From Noviherbaspirillum malthae (GTDB taxonomy: Bacteria > Pseudomonadota > Gammaproteobacteria > Burkholderiales > Burkholderiaceae_D), in the NCBI RefSeq assembly GCF_015352985.1, contig NZ_JACYXF010000001.1:186001-250000 (forward strand): a DNA stretch of 64,000 bases, written 5' to 3'. Numbering within the stretch: position 1 is the stretch's first letter; each line of letters opens with the position of its first letter. The notes beneath the pieces were generated by a model, which saw only the letters and a list, made by a program, of their open reading frames with translations, was not told where the DNA came from and did no database searches. The position numbers and the translations under genes are program-made. Below are positions 33,716-44,684 of the stretch, in pieces.

Positions 33716-34885
33716 ATGCTGCTTTGGCTGGCGCAATACTTTCAACAAGACTTAAACACGCTGCGGGTCTTCAACTTCATCACCTTCCGTGCCGTGTTTG
33801 CCACGCTGACGGCGCTGGTGATCGGTCTCATCGCCGGTCCCGCCATGATCCGCATGCTCACACGCATGAAAGTCGGCCAGGCGGTGCGCACCGACGGTCC
33901 GCAGACGCACCTGATCAAGACCGGCACGCCCACCATGGGCGGCGCGCTGATCCTGCTCGCCATCGGGATCTCCACCATCCTCTGGTCCGACTTCAGCAAC
34001 CGCTTCGTCTGGGTGGTGCTGGTGGTGACCCTCGGTTACGGCGCGATCGGCTGGGTCGACGACTACCGCAAGGTGGTCTACAAGAACCCGGAAGGCATGT
34101 CCTCGAAGGAGAAGTACTTCTGGCAATCGCTGATCGGTATCGCCGCCGCGATCTACCTCGCCTTCTCGGTGTCGGCCCCGACCAATACCCAGGTGCTGAA
34201 CCTGTTCATGGAGTGGGTGCAGTCCGGCTTCAACCTCGACCTGCCGCCCAAGGCCGACCTGATCGTCCCCTTCTTCAAGACCATCAGCTATCCGCTCGGC
34301 GTCTGGGGCTTCATCGCGCTGACCTACTTCGTCATCGTCGGCACTAGCAATGCGGTGAACCTGACCGACGGCCTCGACGGCCTCGCCATCATGCCGACGG
34401 TGATGGTCGGATCGGCGCTCGGACTCGTTGCCTACCTCACAGGCAGCGCAATGTACTCGAAATACCTCTTTATTCCTCACATTCCCGGCGCCGCCGAGCT
34501 GTTAATCTTCTGTGGCGCAATGGCTGGAGCGGGATTGGCGTTCCTGTGGTTCAACGCCCATCCGGCCCAGGTGTTCATGGGTGATGTCGGCGCGCTGGCG
34601 CTCGGCGGCGCGCTCGGCACCATCGCCGTCATCGTGCGCCAGGAGATCGTGCTGTTCATCATGGGCGGCATCTTCGTGGTGGAGACGCTGTCGGTGATGC
34701 TGCAGGTGGGTTATTTCAAATATACGAAGAAGCGGTTCGGTGTCGGGCGCCGCATCTTGCTGATGGCGCCGCTGCATCACCACTTCGAACAAAAGGGATG
34801 GAAAGAGACCAAGGTCGTGGTGCGTTTCTGGATCATCACGATGATGCTGGTGCTGTTCGGTCTGTCAACTCTGAAACTGCGGTAA
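33716..34885 (+). CDS. mraY: Phospho-MurNAc-pentapeptide transferase (lipid I synthase)
   Basis: This 389-residue protein has about ten membrane helices and transfers phospho-MurNAc-pentapeptide to undecaprenyl phosphate. Diagnostic sequences are [58 protein letters not shown] and [13 protein letters not shown] (catalytic Asp and His residues). It lies 1 bp after murF and its TAA overlaps murD by one base. Confidence 0.97.
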   Translation: MLLWLAQYFQQDLNTLRVFNFITFRAVFATLTALVIGLIAGPAMIRMLTRMKVGQAVRTDGPQTHLIKTGTPTMGGALILLAIGISTILWSDFSNRFVWVVLVVTLGYGAIGWVDDYRKVVYKNPEGMSSKEKYFWQSLIGIAAAIYLAFSVSAPTNTQVLNLFMEWVQSGFNLDLPPKADLIVPFFKTISYPLGVWGFIALTYFVIVGTSNAVNLTDGLDGLAIMPTVMVGSALGLVAYLTGSAMYSKYLFIPHIPGAAELLIFCGAMAGAGLAFLWFNAHPAQVFMGDVGALALGGALGTIAVIVRQEIVLFIMGGIFVVETLSVMLQVGYFKYTKKRFGVGRRILLMAPLHHHFEQKGWKETKVVVRFWIITMMLVLFGLSTLKLR

Positions 34886-36411
34886 TGGAAGGCTGCGTGG
34901 AAAACGTCGTGAACTATCAGGGGAAGAAGGTTCTCGTGCTCGGGCTCGGTGAATCCGGGCTGGCGATGGCATTGTGGCTGGCGCGCTGCGGCGCCGCCCT
35001 GCGCATCGCCGACACGCGCGCCGAACCGGACCGCCTGCCGGCGCTGCGCTCGGCCGTGCCGGACGCAGAATTCGTCAGCGGACCGTTCAACGCGGCGCTG
35101 GTCGACGGCGTCGACTTCGTCGCCGTCAGCCCCGGTCTGGCACCGAACCGCGAACTGGCGGAAATCATCCCGGCCGCGCAGGAAAAGGCCATTCCGCTGT
35201 GGGGTGAAATCGAACTCTTCGCCCAGGCGCTGGCCGCACTGCGCGAACAGCGCGAGTACGCGCCGAAAGTCATCGCCATCACCGGCACCAACGGCAAGAC
35301 CACGGTCACCAGCCTGACCGGCCTCTTGTGCCGCCGCGCCGGCCTGACCACGCAGGTCGCCGGCAACATCAGCCCGGCCGCGCTCGACGTGCTGCGCGAG
35401 GCGCTCGACAAGGATGAACTGCCGCAAGCCTGGGTGCTGGAACTCTCCAGCTTCCAGCTGCACACCACCTACAGCCTGCAGGCCGATGTGGCCACGGTGC
35501 TCAACGTCACCCAGGACCATCTCGACTGGCACGGCGACATGGATGCCTATGCCGCCGACAAGGCCCGCATCTTCGGCGTCGGCAGCACCCATACCATCCG
35601 CCTGCTCAACCGCGACGATGCGCGCGTCATGCAGATGGCCGCGCCGATGGCCACCAATATCAGCTTCGGCAGCGACGAGCCGGACCAGCCCGACTGCTTC
35701 GGCCTGGTCGACGACAACGGCATGCAGTGGCTGTCCACCGCGATCGGTTCGGAAGAGGGCGAGAAGCGCCGCCGCAGCAAGAAGGACAGCTATGAAGTGC
35801 CGGTCATACTCAACCGCCTGATGCCGACCGACGCGCTCAAGATCCGCGGCCAGCACAATGCAGTCAATGCGCTGGCCGCACTGGCCCTGTGCCGCGCCAT
35901 CGGCCTGCCGCTGGCGCCGCTGCTGCACGGCCTGCGCGAATACCAGGGCGAGCCGCACCGGGTCGAACTGATCGCCACCCTCGGCGGCATCGATTACTAC
36001 GACGACAGCAAGGGCACCAATGTCGGCGCCACGGTCGCCGCCCTGATCGGCCTTGGGGTCAACCTCCACGGCAAGCGCCTGGTGCTGATCGCCGGCGGCG
36101 ACGGCAAGGGACAGGACTTTTCCCCGCTGGCCGAGCCGATCGCGAAGTACGTGCGTTCGGTCGTCCTGATCGGCAAGGATGCGGGCGCAATCCGCGCCGC
36201 CATCGCCGACACCGGCGTCGAAGCCATCGACTGCGCCACGCTGGAAGACGCGGTGCACAAGGCTACCGAACTGGCCCACAGCGGCGACGCGGTGCTGCTG
36301 TCGCCGGCCTGCGCCAGCCTCGACATGTTCCGCAACTACGCGCACCGCGCTGAAGTGTTCATCGATACGGTCCGCGAGATCGGCCTTGCGCGCGGCGAGG
36401 TGATTGCATGA
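34885..36411 (+). CDS. murD: UDP-MurNAc-L-alanine--D-glutamate ligase
   Basis: This 508-residue Mur ligase adds D-Glu. The N-terminal dinucleotide-like fold [20 protein letters not shown], the P-loop [25 protein letters not shown] and [13 protein letters not shown] are visible. It is longer than the E. coli enzyme (438 residues), with extra sequence around residues 280-315 (e.g. [14 protein letters not shown]), a charged insertion I associate with Burkholderiales. It overlaps mraY by one base and ftsW by four (ATGA). Confidence 0.96.
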   Translation: MEGCVENVVNYQGKKVLVLGLGESGLAMALWLARCGAALRIADTRAEPDRLPALRSAVPDAEFVSGPFNAALVDGVDFVAVSPGLAPNRELAEIIPAAQEKAIPLWGEIELFAQALAALREQREYAPKVIAITGTNGKTTVTSLTGLLCRRAGLTTQVAGNISPAALDVLREALDKDELPQAWVLELSSFQLHTTYSLQADVATVLNVTQDHLDWHGDMDAYAADKARIFGVGSTHTIRLLNRDDARVMQMAAPMATNISFGSDEPDQPDCFGLVDDNGMQWLSTAIGSEEGEKRRRSKKDSYEVPVILNRLMPTDALKIRGQHNAVNALAALALCRAIGLPLAPLLHGLREYQGEPHRVELIATLGGIDYYDDSKGTNVGATVAALIGLGVNLHGKRLVLIAGGDGKGQDFSPLAEPIAKYVRSVVLIGKDAGAIRAAIADTGVEAIDCATLEDAVHKATELAHSGDAVLLSPACASLDMFRNYAHRAEVFIDTVREIGLARGEVIA

Positions 36412-37616
36412 AATTCGCGCTGCCGTCCTTCTCCTCTCCCGCTGAAAAGGCGCCGATGCCCGGCGTCGTGCAGCGGTCGCGGATGATGGAATACGACCAG
36501 CCGCTGGTCTGGGTCGTGATCCTGCTGATGCTGTTCGGCATGGTGATGGTGTATTCGGCATCGATCGCGCTGCCGGATTCCCCGAAATACGCGAATTACA
36601 AGAACACCCACTTCCTGGTGCGCCAGGCCAGCTTCATTTCGATCGCGCTGGTCGCGGGCCTGCTGGCTTTCCGCGTGCGCATCGCCACCTGGCAGCGGCT
36701 GGCGCCTTACCTTTTCGTCGCCACCATCGTGCTGCTGGTGCTGGTGCTGGTTCCGGGCGTCGGCAAGGGCGTCAACGGCGCGCGCCGCTGGCTGTCGCTC
36801 AAGGTCTTCAACCTACAGCCGTCGGAAATGATGAAGCTGTTCGTGGTGCTGTATGCCGCCGACTATACGGTGCGCAAGCAGCAGTACATGCACAAGCTGA
36901 CCAAGGGTTTCCTGCCGATGACGGTGGCGATCGGCTTCGTCGGCCTGCTGCTGCTGCTCGAACCCGACCTCGGGGCATTCGGCGTGATCGTCTGCATCGC
37001 GATGGGCATCCTTTTCCTGGGCGGCATCAACGGCATCTGGTTCGGCGGCATCGGCGCGACCCTGGTCGGCATCTTCACCATGGTGATCGTGCTCTCGCCG
37101 TGGCGGCGCGAGCGCATCTTCGCCTATCTCAATCCCTGGGAAGAAGAAAACGCGCTCGGCAAGGCTTACCAGCTGTCGCATTCGCTGATTGCATTCGGCC
37201 GCGGCGAACTGTTCGGCGTAGGCCTCGGCGGCAGCGTGGAAAAGCTGCACTACCTGCCGGAAGCGCACACCGACTTCCTGCTGGCCGTGATCGGGGAAGA
37301 ACTCGGCTTCGTCGGCGTGGCGGTCGTGATCGCCATGTTCTACTGGATCGTCAAGCGCTCCTTCGAGATCGGCCGCCAGGCCATCGCGATGGACCTGACC
37401 TTCGCCGGCCTCGCCGCCAAGGGCATCGGCATCTGGATCGGCGTGCAGACCTTCATCAACATGGGCGTGAACCTCGGCCTGCTGCCGACCAAGGGCCTGA
37501 CGCTGCCGCTGATGAGCTACGGCGGCTCCGGCGTGGTGCTCAACTGCATCGGGCTCGCCATCCTGCTGCGCATCGATTATGAAAACCGCCTGCTGATGCG
37601 GGGAGGGCGCATATGA
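36408..37616 (+). CDS. ftsW: Septal peptidoglycan glycosyltransferase FtsW
   Basis: This 402-residue SEDS protein has about ten membrane helices (e.g. [20 protein letters not shown] near residue 30) and polymerises lipid II at the septum with FtsI. Typical motifs are [39 protein letters not shown] and [14 protein letters not shown] cytoplasmic N-terminal segment of about 25 residues precedes the first helix. It overlaps murD and murG by 4 bp each. Confidence 0.96.
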   Translation: MKFALPSFSSPAEKAPMPGVVQRSRMMEYDQPLVWVVILLMLFGMVMVYSASIALPDSPKYANYKNTHFLVRQASFISIALVAGLLAFRVRIATWQRLAPYLFVATIVLLVLVLVPGVGKGVNGARRWLSLKVFNLQPSEMMKLFVVLYAADYTVRKQQYMHKLTKGFLPMTVAIGFVGLLLLLEPDLGAFGVIVCIAMGILFLGGINGIWFGGIGATLVGIFTMVIVLSPWRRERIFAYLNPWEEENALGKAYQLSHSLIAFGRGELFGVGLGGSVEKLHYLPEAHTDFLLAVIGEELGFVGVAVVIAMFYWIVKRSFEIGRQAIAMDLTFAGLAAKGIGIWIGVQTFINMGVNLGLLPTKGLTLPLMSYGGSGVVLNCIGLAILLRIDYENRLLMRGGRI

Positions 37617-38707
37617 CACAAGCCAAGCACCCCAAGCGCCTGATGATCATGGCGGCCGGCACCGGCGGCCATATCTTCCCGGGCCTCGCGATTGCGCAGA
37701 CCATGCGCGCGCGCGGCTGGGAAGTCAGCTGGCTCGGCACCATGCACGGCATGGAGCGTGACCTCGTGCCCAGGCACCGCATCGAGATGGATTCGATCGA
37801 CTTCGCCGGCCTGCGCGGCAAGGGCCTCAAGCACACCCTGCGCGGGGCCTTCAAGATGGCGGCCGGCTTCGCTTCCTGCTTCGGCATCATCGGCCGGCGC
37901 CAGCCGAGCGTGGTGCTCGGCATGGGCGGCTATGTGACGGTTCCCGGCGGCATGATGGCCAGGCTGCGCGGCGTGCCGCTGGCCCTGGTCAATGCCGATG
38001 CCGCGCTGCTGCTGTCGAACAAGACGCTGGCGCCGGCCGCTCAGAAAGTGCTGTTCGGCTTCCCGGCCGATTTCGGCAGCGCCGCCGCCAAGGCGCTGGT
38101 CACCGGCAACCCGGTGCGCCAGGAAATCATCGACGTGGCGCTGCCCGAGCAGCGCTATGCGGCGCGCACCGGCCCGCTCAAGCTGCTGGTGGTCGGCGGC
38201 AGCCTCGGCGCCAAGGCGCTGAACGATTGCCTGCCCGCCGCGCTGGCAATGATCCCGGAAGGCATCAGGCCGACCGTCACGCATCAGTCGGGCAAGCAGC
38301 ATATCGATGTGCTGCGCACCGCCTACGGCAATGCGCAGGTGCAGGCGGAAGTGGTCGACTTCATCGACGACATGCCGCGCCGCTATGCCGAAGCCGACCT
38401 CGTGATCTGCCGCGCCGGCGCGATCACCGTGTCCGAACTCACCGCGGCCGGCGTGCCCAGCGTGCTGGTGCCGCTGGTCGCCTCGACCACCTCGCACCAG
38501 CGCGACAACGCACAGTGGATGGCCAAACAGCAGGCTGCCATCCATTTGCCGCAAGGCGAAATGACGCCCCAGAAAATGGCGGAACTACTGCAATCGATGA
38601 CGCGCGAGCGCTGCCTTGCCATGGCGCAGGCCGCTTACCGCATCGGACGACGCGAGGCCAATGAAGCCATCGCGAATGTACTGGAAGAATTGGCAAACAA
38701 AGCATGA
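37613..38707 (+). CDS. murG: Lipid II synthase (UDP-GlcNAc transferase)
   Basis: This 364-residue GT28 glycosyltransferase adds GlcNAc to lipid I on the inner membrane face. It has the N-terminal glycine-rich [13 protein letters not shown] (about residues 13-25), [16 protein letters not shown] and, in the C-terminal domain, [13 protein letters not shown] and [20 protein letters not shown]. Length fits the family. It overlaps ftsW and murC by 4 bp each. Confidence 0.96.
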   Translation: MTQAKHPKRLMIMAAGTGGHIFPGLAIAQTMRARGWEVSWLGTMHGMERDLVPRHRIEMDSIDFAGLRGKGLKHTLRGAFKMAAGFASCFGIIGRRQPSVVLGMGGYVTVPGGMMARLRGVPLALVNADAALLLSNKTLAPAAQKVLFGFPADFGSAAAKALVTGNPVRQEIIDVALPEQRYAARTGPLKLLVVGGSLGAKALNDCLPAALAMIPEGIRPTVTHQSGKQHIDVLRTAYGNAQVQAEVVDFIDDMPRRYAEADLVICRAGAITVSELTAAGVPSVLVPLVASTTSHQRDNAQWMAKQQAAIHLPQGEMTPQKMAELLQSMTRERCLAMAQAAYRIGRREANEAIANVLEELANKA

Positions 38708-40086
38708 AGCACAAAGTCAAAAACATTCACTTCGTCGGCATCGGCGGTTCGGGCATGAGCGGCATCGCCGAAGTGCTGCTCAACCTCGGCTATACCGTGT
38801 CCGGCTCCGACCTCGGCAGCAATGCCGCCACCAAGCGCCTGGCCGAACTCGGCGCCAAGGTGACGCAGGGCCACGCCGCCGAGAACGTACAGAATGCCGA
38901 CGCCATCGTCACCTCGACCGCGGTCAAGGGCGACAATCCGGAAGTCATCGCCGCGCGCGCCAAGCACATTCCCATCGTGCCGCGCGCCGTCATGCTGGCC
39001 GAACTGATGCGCCTGAAGCAGGGCATCGCGATTGCTGGCACCCACGGCAAGACCACCACCACCAGCCTGGTCGCCAGCGTGCTGGCCGAAGGCGGGCTCG
39101 ATCCGACCTTCGTCATCGGCGGCCGACTGAATAGCGCAGGCGCCAACGCCAAGCTGGGCGCGGGCGACTTCATCGTCGCCGAAGCCGACGAGTCGGATGC
39201 GTCCTTCCTCAACCTGTCGCCGTGCATCGAAGTCATCACCAACATCGATGCCGACCACATGGAGACCTACGACCACAGCTTCGCCAAGCTCAAGCAGGCC
39301 TTCGTCGAATTCACCCAGCGCCTGCCGTTCTACGGCGTGGCCATGCTGTGCATCGACGACGCCAGCGTGCGCGAGATCATGCCCTTCATCTCCAAGCCCA
39401 TCCTGACCTACGGCTTCCACCAGGACGCGCAGGTGCGCGCGGTGGATGCGCAGGCGGTCGACGGCAAGATGGAATTTACCGTGCTGCAGGAAGGCTACGC
39501 GCCGCTGGCGGTGCAGCTGAACCAGCCCGGCATGCACAACGTGCAGAACGCCTGCGCGGCGATCGCGATCGCACGCGAACTCGGCGTGGCCGATACCGCA
39601 ACCCAGAAGGCGCTGCGCGAATTCAACGGCGTCGGACGCCGCTTCACCCGCTACGGCGACGTCAAGCTGCCCGACGGCGGCTCCTTCACGCTGGTCGACG
39701 ACTACGGCCATCACCCGGTGGAAACCGCGGCCACGCTGGCGGCGGCGCGCGGCGCCTATCCGGGCCGCCGGCTGGTGCTGGCTTTCCAGCCGCACCGCTA
39801 CACCCGCACGCGCGACCTGTTCGAGGACTTCGTCAAGGTACTGTCGAGCGCGGATGCGCTGGTGCTGGGCGAAGTCTATGCGGCGGGCGAACAGCCCATC
39901 GTCGCCGCCGACGGCCGCGCGCTGGCGCATGCGCTGCGCGTGGTGGGCAAGGTCGAGCCGATCTTCGTGGAAGACATCGCCGATATGCCCGGCACCATCA
40001 TGAACATGGCCAGGGACGGCGACGTGGTGATCACGATGGGCGCGGGTTCGATCAGCGGCGTGCCGGGCAAGCTGGCGCAGGTTTAA
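38704..40086 (+). CDS. murC: UDP-MurNAc--L-alanine ligase
   Basis: This 460-residue Mur ligase adds the first L-Ala. It has [20 protein letters not shown] (about residues 10-29), the P-loop [13 protein letters not shown] and the Asp/Glu-rich [16 protein letters not shown], with DDYGHHPVE in the C-terminal domain. It overlaps murG by 4 bp and is the last tightly overlapped gene; 100 bp containing a short tandem repeat separates it from the ddl start. Confidence 0.96.
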   Translation: MKHKVKNIHFVGIGGSGMSGIAEVLLNLGYTVSGSDLGSNAATKRLAELGAKVTQGHAAENVQNADAIVTSTAVKGDNPEVIAARAKHIPIVPRAVMLAELMRLKQGIAIAGTHGKTTTTSLVASVLAEGGLDPTFVIGGRLNSAGANAKLGAGDFIVAEADESDASFLNLSPCIEVITNIDADHMETYDHSFAKLKQAFVEFTQRLPFYGVAMLCIDDASVREIMPFISKPILTYGFHQDAQVRAVDAQAVDGKMEFTVLQEGYAPLAVQLNQPGMHNVQNACAAIAIARELGVADTATQKALREFNGVGRRFTRYGDVKLPDGGSFTLVDDYGHHPVETAATLAAARGAYPGRRLVLAFQPHRYTRTRDLFEDFVKVLSSADALVLGEVYAAGEQPIVAADGRALAHALRVVGKVEPIFVEDIADMPGTIMNMARDGDVVITMGAGSISGVPGKLAQV

Positions 40087-40128
40087 GTCGTTGGAAAAGC
40101 ATTCCCTTGCCGCGCAGGCGGCAGGGAA

Positions 40129-40161
40129 ACAGGCAGCAAGACAGGCAGCAAGACAGGCAGC
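40129..40161 (+). repeat. 12-bp tandem repeat before ddl
   Basis: ACAGGCAGCAAG is repeated at 40129-40140 and 40141-40152, with a third partial copy at 40153-40161. It lies between murC and ddl. In the frame of ddl it would encode repeated QAAR, so it could extend an N-terminus if translation began at TTG 40091. Confidence 0.85.
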
Positions 40162-40186
40162 ACAAACTTTATTGAGTGAGTTGGTA

Positions 40187-41158
40187 ATGGCAAGTGATTT
40201 TGGAAAAGTCGGCGTTCTGTTCGGCGGTCGCTCCGCAGAGCGGGAAGTGTCGCTGATGTCCGGCAAGGGCGTCCTCGCGGCGCTGCGCAGCAAGGGCATC
40301 GACGCGCACGGCTTTGATCCGGCGGAGCGCAGCATCGCCGAACTGGCGGCGCAGAAGTTCGACCGCGTGTTCATCGCGCTGCACGGCCGCTACGGTGAAG
40401 ACGGCACGCTGCAGGGCGTGCTGGAGCAGCTCGGCCTGCCTTATACCGGCTCGGGCGTGATGGCGTCCTCAATCGGCATGGACAAGATCATGACCAAGCG
40501 CATCTGGCTCAGCCACGGCCTGCCGACGCCGCGTTTCGCCGTGCTCGACGCCAAGGAGACCACGCGCGAAGACCTGCGCAAGGTGCCCGACGAACTCGGC
40601 CTGCCGTTGATGCTGAAGGCGCCGCATGAAGGTTCGACCATCGGCATCAGCAAGGTGATCGGCTATTCCGACATGCAGGACGGCTTCGACCTGTGTGCGA
40701 AGTACGACGAAGTGGTGCTGGCCGAGGAATTCATCACCGGCCGCGAACTGACGGTACCGGTGCTAGGCACCGGCCGCAATGCGCGCGCGCTGCCCATCGT
40801 CGAGATCCGCGCGCCGCAGGGCAACTACGATTACGAGCACAAGTACTTCAGCGACGACACGCAGTACCTGTGCCCGGCGCCGCTGGACGAGGAACTGACC
40901 AAGCGCATCCAGTCGCTGGCCGTGCGCGCCTTCAATGCGGTCGGCAGTTCCGGCTGGGCGCGCGTCGACTTCATGCTGCGCGCCGCCGACAACGAACCCT
41001 TCCTGCTGGAGATCAATACTTCGCCGGGCATGACCGGCCATTCTCTCGTGCCCATGGCGGCCAAGGCCGCCGGCGTGAGCTATGAAGACTTGTGCGTCGA
41101 GATCCTGCGTTCCGCGGACCTCGACCTGAAGCCGTCGCAAGACTGGAAACCGGCGTAA
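40187..41158 (+). CDS. ddl: D-alanine--D-alanine ligase
   Basis: This 323-residue ATP-grasp enzyme makes D-Ala-D-Ala for MurF. Visible are [20 protein letters not shown] (residues 6-25), [36 protein letters not shown] and [21 protein letters not shown] 40187 matches the usual start, although the ribosome site is weak. A TTG at 40091 is in frame and would add 32 residues of repeated QAAR type; I regard this as unlikely. ftsQ follows after 17 bp. Confidence 0.94.
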   Translation: MASDFGKVGVLFGGRSAEREVSLMSGKGVLAALRSKGIDAHGFDPAERSIAELAAQKFDRVFIALHGRYGEDGTLQGVLEQLGLPYTGSGVMASSIGMDKIMTKRIWLSHGLPTPRFAVLDAKETTREDLRKVPDELGLPLMLKAPHEGSTIGISKVIGYSDMQDGFDLCAKYDEVVLAEEFITGRELTVPVLGTGRNARALPIVEIRAPQGNYDYEHKYFSDDTQYLCPAPLDEELTKRIQSLAVRAFNAVGSSGWARVDFMLRAADNEPFLLEINTSPGMTGHSLVPMAAKAAGVSYEDLCVEILRSADLDLKPSQDWKPA

Positions 41159-41175
41159 GGAAAAGAGCAGAAACC

Positions 41176-41949
41176 ATGTGGCACGACGTCCGAATGCTCA
41201 ACGCAACCACCAACACCCTGCTCGGGCTGCTGGTGCTGAGCCTGCTCGGCACGGGTTTGTGGTGGGTCGCGCATCGGCCGATGTTTACGCTCAAGACAAT
41301 TCAGGTCGAAGGTGTCGGCGAAACGTCGCTGCGGCACGTTAATGCTTCCACGGTGCGCACGACCGCGCTGCCGCGCATCAAGGGCAACTTCTTCACCGCC
41401 GACCTCGACGATGTGCGGCAGGCGTTCGAAGCGGTGCCCTGGGTGCGCAAGGCGGCGATCCGCCGCGAATGGCCGAACAAGCTGATCGTGCAGGTGGAGG
41501 AGCATCTGCCGCTGGCTACCTGGGGCGACGACGGCAAGCTGGTGTCGGTCAAGGGCGACATCTTCACCGCCAACCTCGACGAGGCCGAAGAGGATGGCGC
41601 GCTGCCGGAGTTCGACGGACCGGACGGCAGCGAGAAGGAAATCGTGGCGCGCTACCGCGAGCTGACCGAATGGTTCAAGCCGGTCAGCCTGGTGCCCGAG
41701 AGCGTGCAGCTGTCGAGCCGCTATGCCTGGTCGGTGAAGCTGAACAACGGCATGACGGTCGAATTCGGCCGCGAACAGAGCAAGACGACCTTGAAGGACC
41801 GGGTCGACCGGCTGATCGGGATTTATCCGCAGCTTGTCAGCCGCCTGCAGGACAAGATTGAAAGTGTGGATATGCGGTACCCGAACGGATTGGCGTTGAA
41901 AGCGCCTGGCATCAAGTTCGCGCCGGAAAGCAAAAAAGCAAAGCGATAA
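41176..41949 (+). CDS. ftsQ: Cell division protein FtsQ
   Basis: This 257-residue bitopic protein has a membrane helix (TLLGLLVLSLLGTGLWWVAH, about residues 14-33), then a POTRA domain (FTLKTIQVEGVGETSLRHVN) and the FtsQ beta domain (VPWVRKAAIRREWPNKLIVQ; WGDDGKLVSVKGDIF). It links FtsL/FtsB to the early divisome. ATG 41176 fits; an upstream in-frame start overlapping ddl has no support. ftsA begins 2 bp after its stop. Confidence 0.94.
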   Translation: MWHDVRMLNATTNTLLGLLVLSLLGTGLWWVAHRPMFTLKTIQVEGVGETSLRHVNASTVRTTALPRIKGNFFTADLDDVRQAFEAVPWVRKAAIRREWPNKLIVQVEEHLPLATWGDDGKLVSVKGDIFTANLDEAEEDGALPEFDGPDGSEKEIVARYRELTEWFKPVSLVPESVQLSSRYAWSVKLNNGMTVEFGREQSKTTLKDRVDRLIGIYPQLVSRLQDKIESVDMRYPNGLALKAPGIKFAPESKKAKR

Positions 41950-41951
41950 TC

Positions 41952-43184
41952 ATGACAAAAGACGCAAAAAACCTGATCGTCGGCCTCGACATCGGCACCT
42001 CGAAAGTGGTGGCGGTGGTGGCCGAGGTAATGCCTAACGGGAGGCATGAGGTCATCGGACTCGGACAGCACGAGTCCAAGGGACTGAAGAAGGGGGTAGT
42101 GGTCAACATCGAGACGACGGTCGAGTCGATCCAGCGTGCGCTGGAAGAGGCCGAGCTGATGGCTGACTGCAAGATCAAGAACGTCTTCACCGGCATTGCC
42201 GGCAGCCATATCCGCAGCTTCAACTCCAGCGGCATGGTCGCCATCAAGGACAAGGAAGTCACGCCCACCGACGTGGCGCGCGTGATCGAAACCGCGAAGG
42301 CGGTCAACATCCCGACCGACCAGCAGCTGCTGCACACGGTGCCGCAGGAATTCATCGTCGACAGCCAGGACGACGTGCGGGAGCCGATCGGCATGAGCGG
42401 CATCCGCCTCGAAGTGAAGGTGCATATCGTCACCGGCGCGGTGTCGGCGGTGCAGAACATCGTCAAGTGCGTGCGCCGCTGCGGCCTGGAAGTCTCCGAC
42501 CTGATCCTGCAGCCGATGGCATCCGCCGACGCGGTGCTCACGCCCGACGAGAAGGAGCTCGGCGTGGTGCTGATCGACATCGGCGGCGGCACCACCGACG
42601 TGGCCATCTTCACCGAAGGCGCGATCCGCCACACCGCCGTGATCCCGATCGCCGGCGACCAGATCACCAACGACATCGCGATGGCGCTGCGCACGCCGAC
42701 CGCCGAAGCCGAAGAAATCAAGCTGCGCTTCGGCGTGGCCAAGCAGGTGCTGGCCGATCCGGGCGAGACGCTGGAAGTGCCCGGCCTCGGCGACCGCGGT
42801 CCGCGCAGCCTGTCGCGCCAGGCGCTGGCCGCCGTGATCGAGCCGCGCGTCGAAGAATTGTTTGCCCTCGTGCACCAGGTGGTGCGCGAGTCCGGTTACG
42901 AAGAAGTTCTGTCGTCAGGCCTGGTCCTGACCGGCGGCTCGGCGATGATGCCGGGCATGGTCGAACTGGCAGAGGATATTTTCCTCAAGCCGGCGCGGCT
43001 TGGAGTGCCCGAGTACAGCGGTCAACTGGCGGACGTGGTGCGAAGCCCCCGCTATTCGACCGTGCTCGGTTTGTTGCTGGAAGCGAAGAAGCAGTACCTG
43101 CGCGGCCACATCGTCACCAGCCAGGACGGTTCGGTGAAGGCGGTATGGCAGCGCATGAAAGAATGGTTTTTGGGTAATTTTTAA
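41952..43184 (+). CDS. ftsA: Cell division protein FtsA
   Basis: This 410-residue actin-like ATPase anchors FtsZ to the membrane. It shows LIVGLDIGTSKVVAVVAEVM (phosphate 1), the SHUT-type 1C domain region, LVLIDIGGGTTDVAIF-like VVLIDIGGGTTDVAIFTEGA (phosphate 2) and VLTGGSAMMPGMVELAEDIF (adenosine loop). The amphipathic C-terminus VWQRMKEWFLGNF is the membrane-targeting helix. It follows ftsQ closely and precedes ftsZ by 101 bp. Confidence 0.96.
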   Translation: MTKDAKNLIVGLDIGTSKVVAVVAEVMPNGRHEVIGLGQHESKGLKKGVVVNIETTVESIQRALEEAELMADCKIKNVFTGIAGSHIRSFNSSGMVAIKDKEVTPTDVARVIETAKAVNIPTDQQLLHTVPQEFIVDSQDDVREPIGMSGIRLEVKVHIVTGAVSAVQNIVKCVRRCGLEVSDLILQPMASADAVLTPDEKELGVVLIDIGGGTTDVAIFTEGAIRHTAVIPIAGDQITNDIAMALRTPTAEAEEIKLRFGVAKQVLADPGETLEVPGLGDRGPRSLSRQALAAVIEPRVEELFALVHQVVRESGYEEVLSSGLVLTGGSAMMPGMVELAEDIFLKPARLGVPEYSGQLADVVRSPRYSTVLGLLLEAKKQYLRGHIVTSQDGSVKAVWQRMKEWFLGNF

Positions 43185-43285
43185 CGTTTATTATTTTCGG
43201 CATCAACTGCAGTTTGCAGTGGCTAGTCGCCACACCGCGTGGTGATTATCGACTGAAAACTGCATCATCATCTAAGGGAGTCATC

Positions 43286-44470
43286 ATGGAAATCGATATG
43301 ATCGATAACGCAAACCTGGGCACGGTGATCAAGGTCGTCGGTGTCGGTGGCGCAGGCGGCAACGCAGTTCAGCACATGATCAACAAGGGCGTGTCCGGCG
43401 TTGAATTCATCGCGGCCAACACCGATGCGCAGGCATTGGCGGAATCGAAGGCCCACAACGTCATCCAGATCGGCGAAAGCGGCCTGGGCGCAGGCATGAA
43501 GCCGGAAGTCGGCCGCCAGCTGGCGGAAGAATCCCGCAGCCGCATCGTGGACGCGCTGCGCGGCGCGCACATGGTCTTCATCGCCGCCGGCATGGGCGGC
43601 GGCACCGGCACCGGCGCCGCACCGATCGTGGCCGAAGTCGCCAAGGAACTCGGCGCGCTGACCGTCGCCGTGGTCTCCAAGCCCTTCTCCTATGAAGGCG
43701 CGAAGTGCATGGAAATCGCCGACGAAGGCCTGGACGCGCTGTCCCAGCACGTCGATTCGCTGATCGTCATCCTCAACGAGAAGCTGGAAGAGATCTACGA
43801 AGACGACAGCATGATCGAATGGCTGCAGCATGCCGACGACGTGCTCAACAACGCAGTCGCCGGCATTGCCGAGATCATCAACGTGCCGGGCCACATCAAT
43901 GTCGACTTCAACGACGTCAAGACCATCATGGGCGAGCAGGGCAAGGCGATGATGGGTACCGCCACTGCCAACGGCGTCGACCGTGCGCGCATCGCTGCCG
44001 AGCAGGCGGTCGCATCGCCGCTGCTCGACGGCATCGACCTGTCCGGCGCGCGCGGCGTGCTGGTCAACGTCACCGCCAGCCGCAGCCTCAAGGGCAAGGA
44101 AATCAAGGAAGTCATGGCCACCGTGCGCGCCTTCGCCGCTCCGGATGCGTCGATCGCGCAGGGTATCGCCTACGACGACGCCATGGGCGACAACATCCGC
44201 GTCACCGTGGTCGCCACCGGCCTGGGCCGCGCGCGCAAGAACGTGCAGCTGGTGCAGACACCGGTGCTGCGTACCGGCACCCACAACGAGCCGATCATGC
44301 AGGGCGGCCTGATGGGCCAGGGCGCTGCACAGGGCGCGGGTTCCTTCCAGGGCCTGAGCAAGCCGGCCGTCTGGCGCCGCGAGTCGGCTTCCGACACCGT
44401 GCGCGCACTGGAAAAGAACGGCATGGAAACCTACGACATCCCGGCCTTCCTGCGCAAGCAAGCCGACTAA
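43286..44470 (+). CDS. ftsZ: Cell division protein FtsZ
   Basis: This 394-residue tubulin-like GTPase forms the Z ring. It has VGVGGAGGNAVQHMI, the tubulin signature GGGTGTG (residues 104-110), the T7-loop region VDFNDVKTIMGEQGKAMMGT and the C-terminal tail YDIPAFLRKQAD, which binds FtsA and other partners. ATG 43286 has AAGGGAG about 10 bp upstream. The 101-bp gap after ftsA contains short inverted repeats and may hold a separate ftsZ promoter. A terminator follows. Confidence 0.97.
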   Translation: MEIDMIDNANLGTVIKVVGVGGAGGNAVQHMINKGVSGVEFIAANTDAQALAESKAHNVIQIGESGLGAGMKPEVGRQLAEESRSRIVDALRGAHMVFIAAGMGGGTGTGAAPIVAEVAKELGALTVAVVSKPFSYEGAKCMEIADEGLDALSQHVDSLIVILNEKLEEIYEDDSMIEWLQHADDVLNNAVAGIAEIINVPGHINVDFNDVKTIMGEQGKAMMGTATANGVDRARIAAEQAVASPLLDGIDLSGARGVLVNVTASRSLKGKEIKEVMATVRAFAAPDASIAQGIAYDDAMGDNIRVTVVATGLGRARKNVQLVQTPVLRTGTHNEPIMQGGLMGQGAAQGAGSFQGLSKPAVWRRESASDTVRALEKNGMETYDIPAFLRKQAD

Positions 44471-44543
44471 GATCTCTTCCGCCCGAACCCGCCGGTCCGG
44501 CTTCATGCAGGACCGGCAATAACAGGGCATACTGCGGTCTGTA

Positions 44544-44581
44544 CGCCGCGCTCCTCGTGAAAACGGGCGGCGCGGCGTTTT
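44544..44581 (+). terminator. Terminator after ftsZ
   Basis: CGCCGCGC (44544-44551) pairs with GCGCGGCG (44570-44577) across an 18-nt loop, followed by TTTTC. It probably ends the dcw transcript. Confidence 0.7.
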
Positions 44582-44684
44582 CATTGGCGCTGCCGCATCG
44601 GCGTATCGATGCAGGCCTTTGCGTCATACCCCGGCAACACCACAGACGCTATACAACACAAGACACATTACAAGAGGACACATC

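Noticed and set aside
40129-40161. Possible start of a CRISPR array
   Set aside because: The copies are directly adjacent 12-mers with no spacers, so it is a short tandem repeat.
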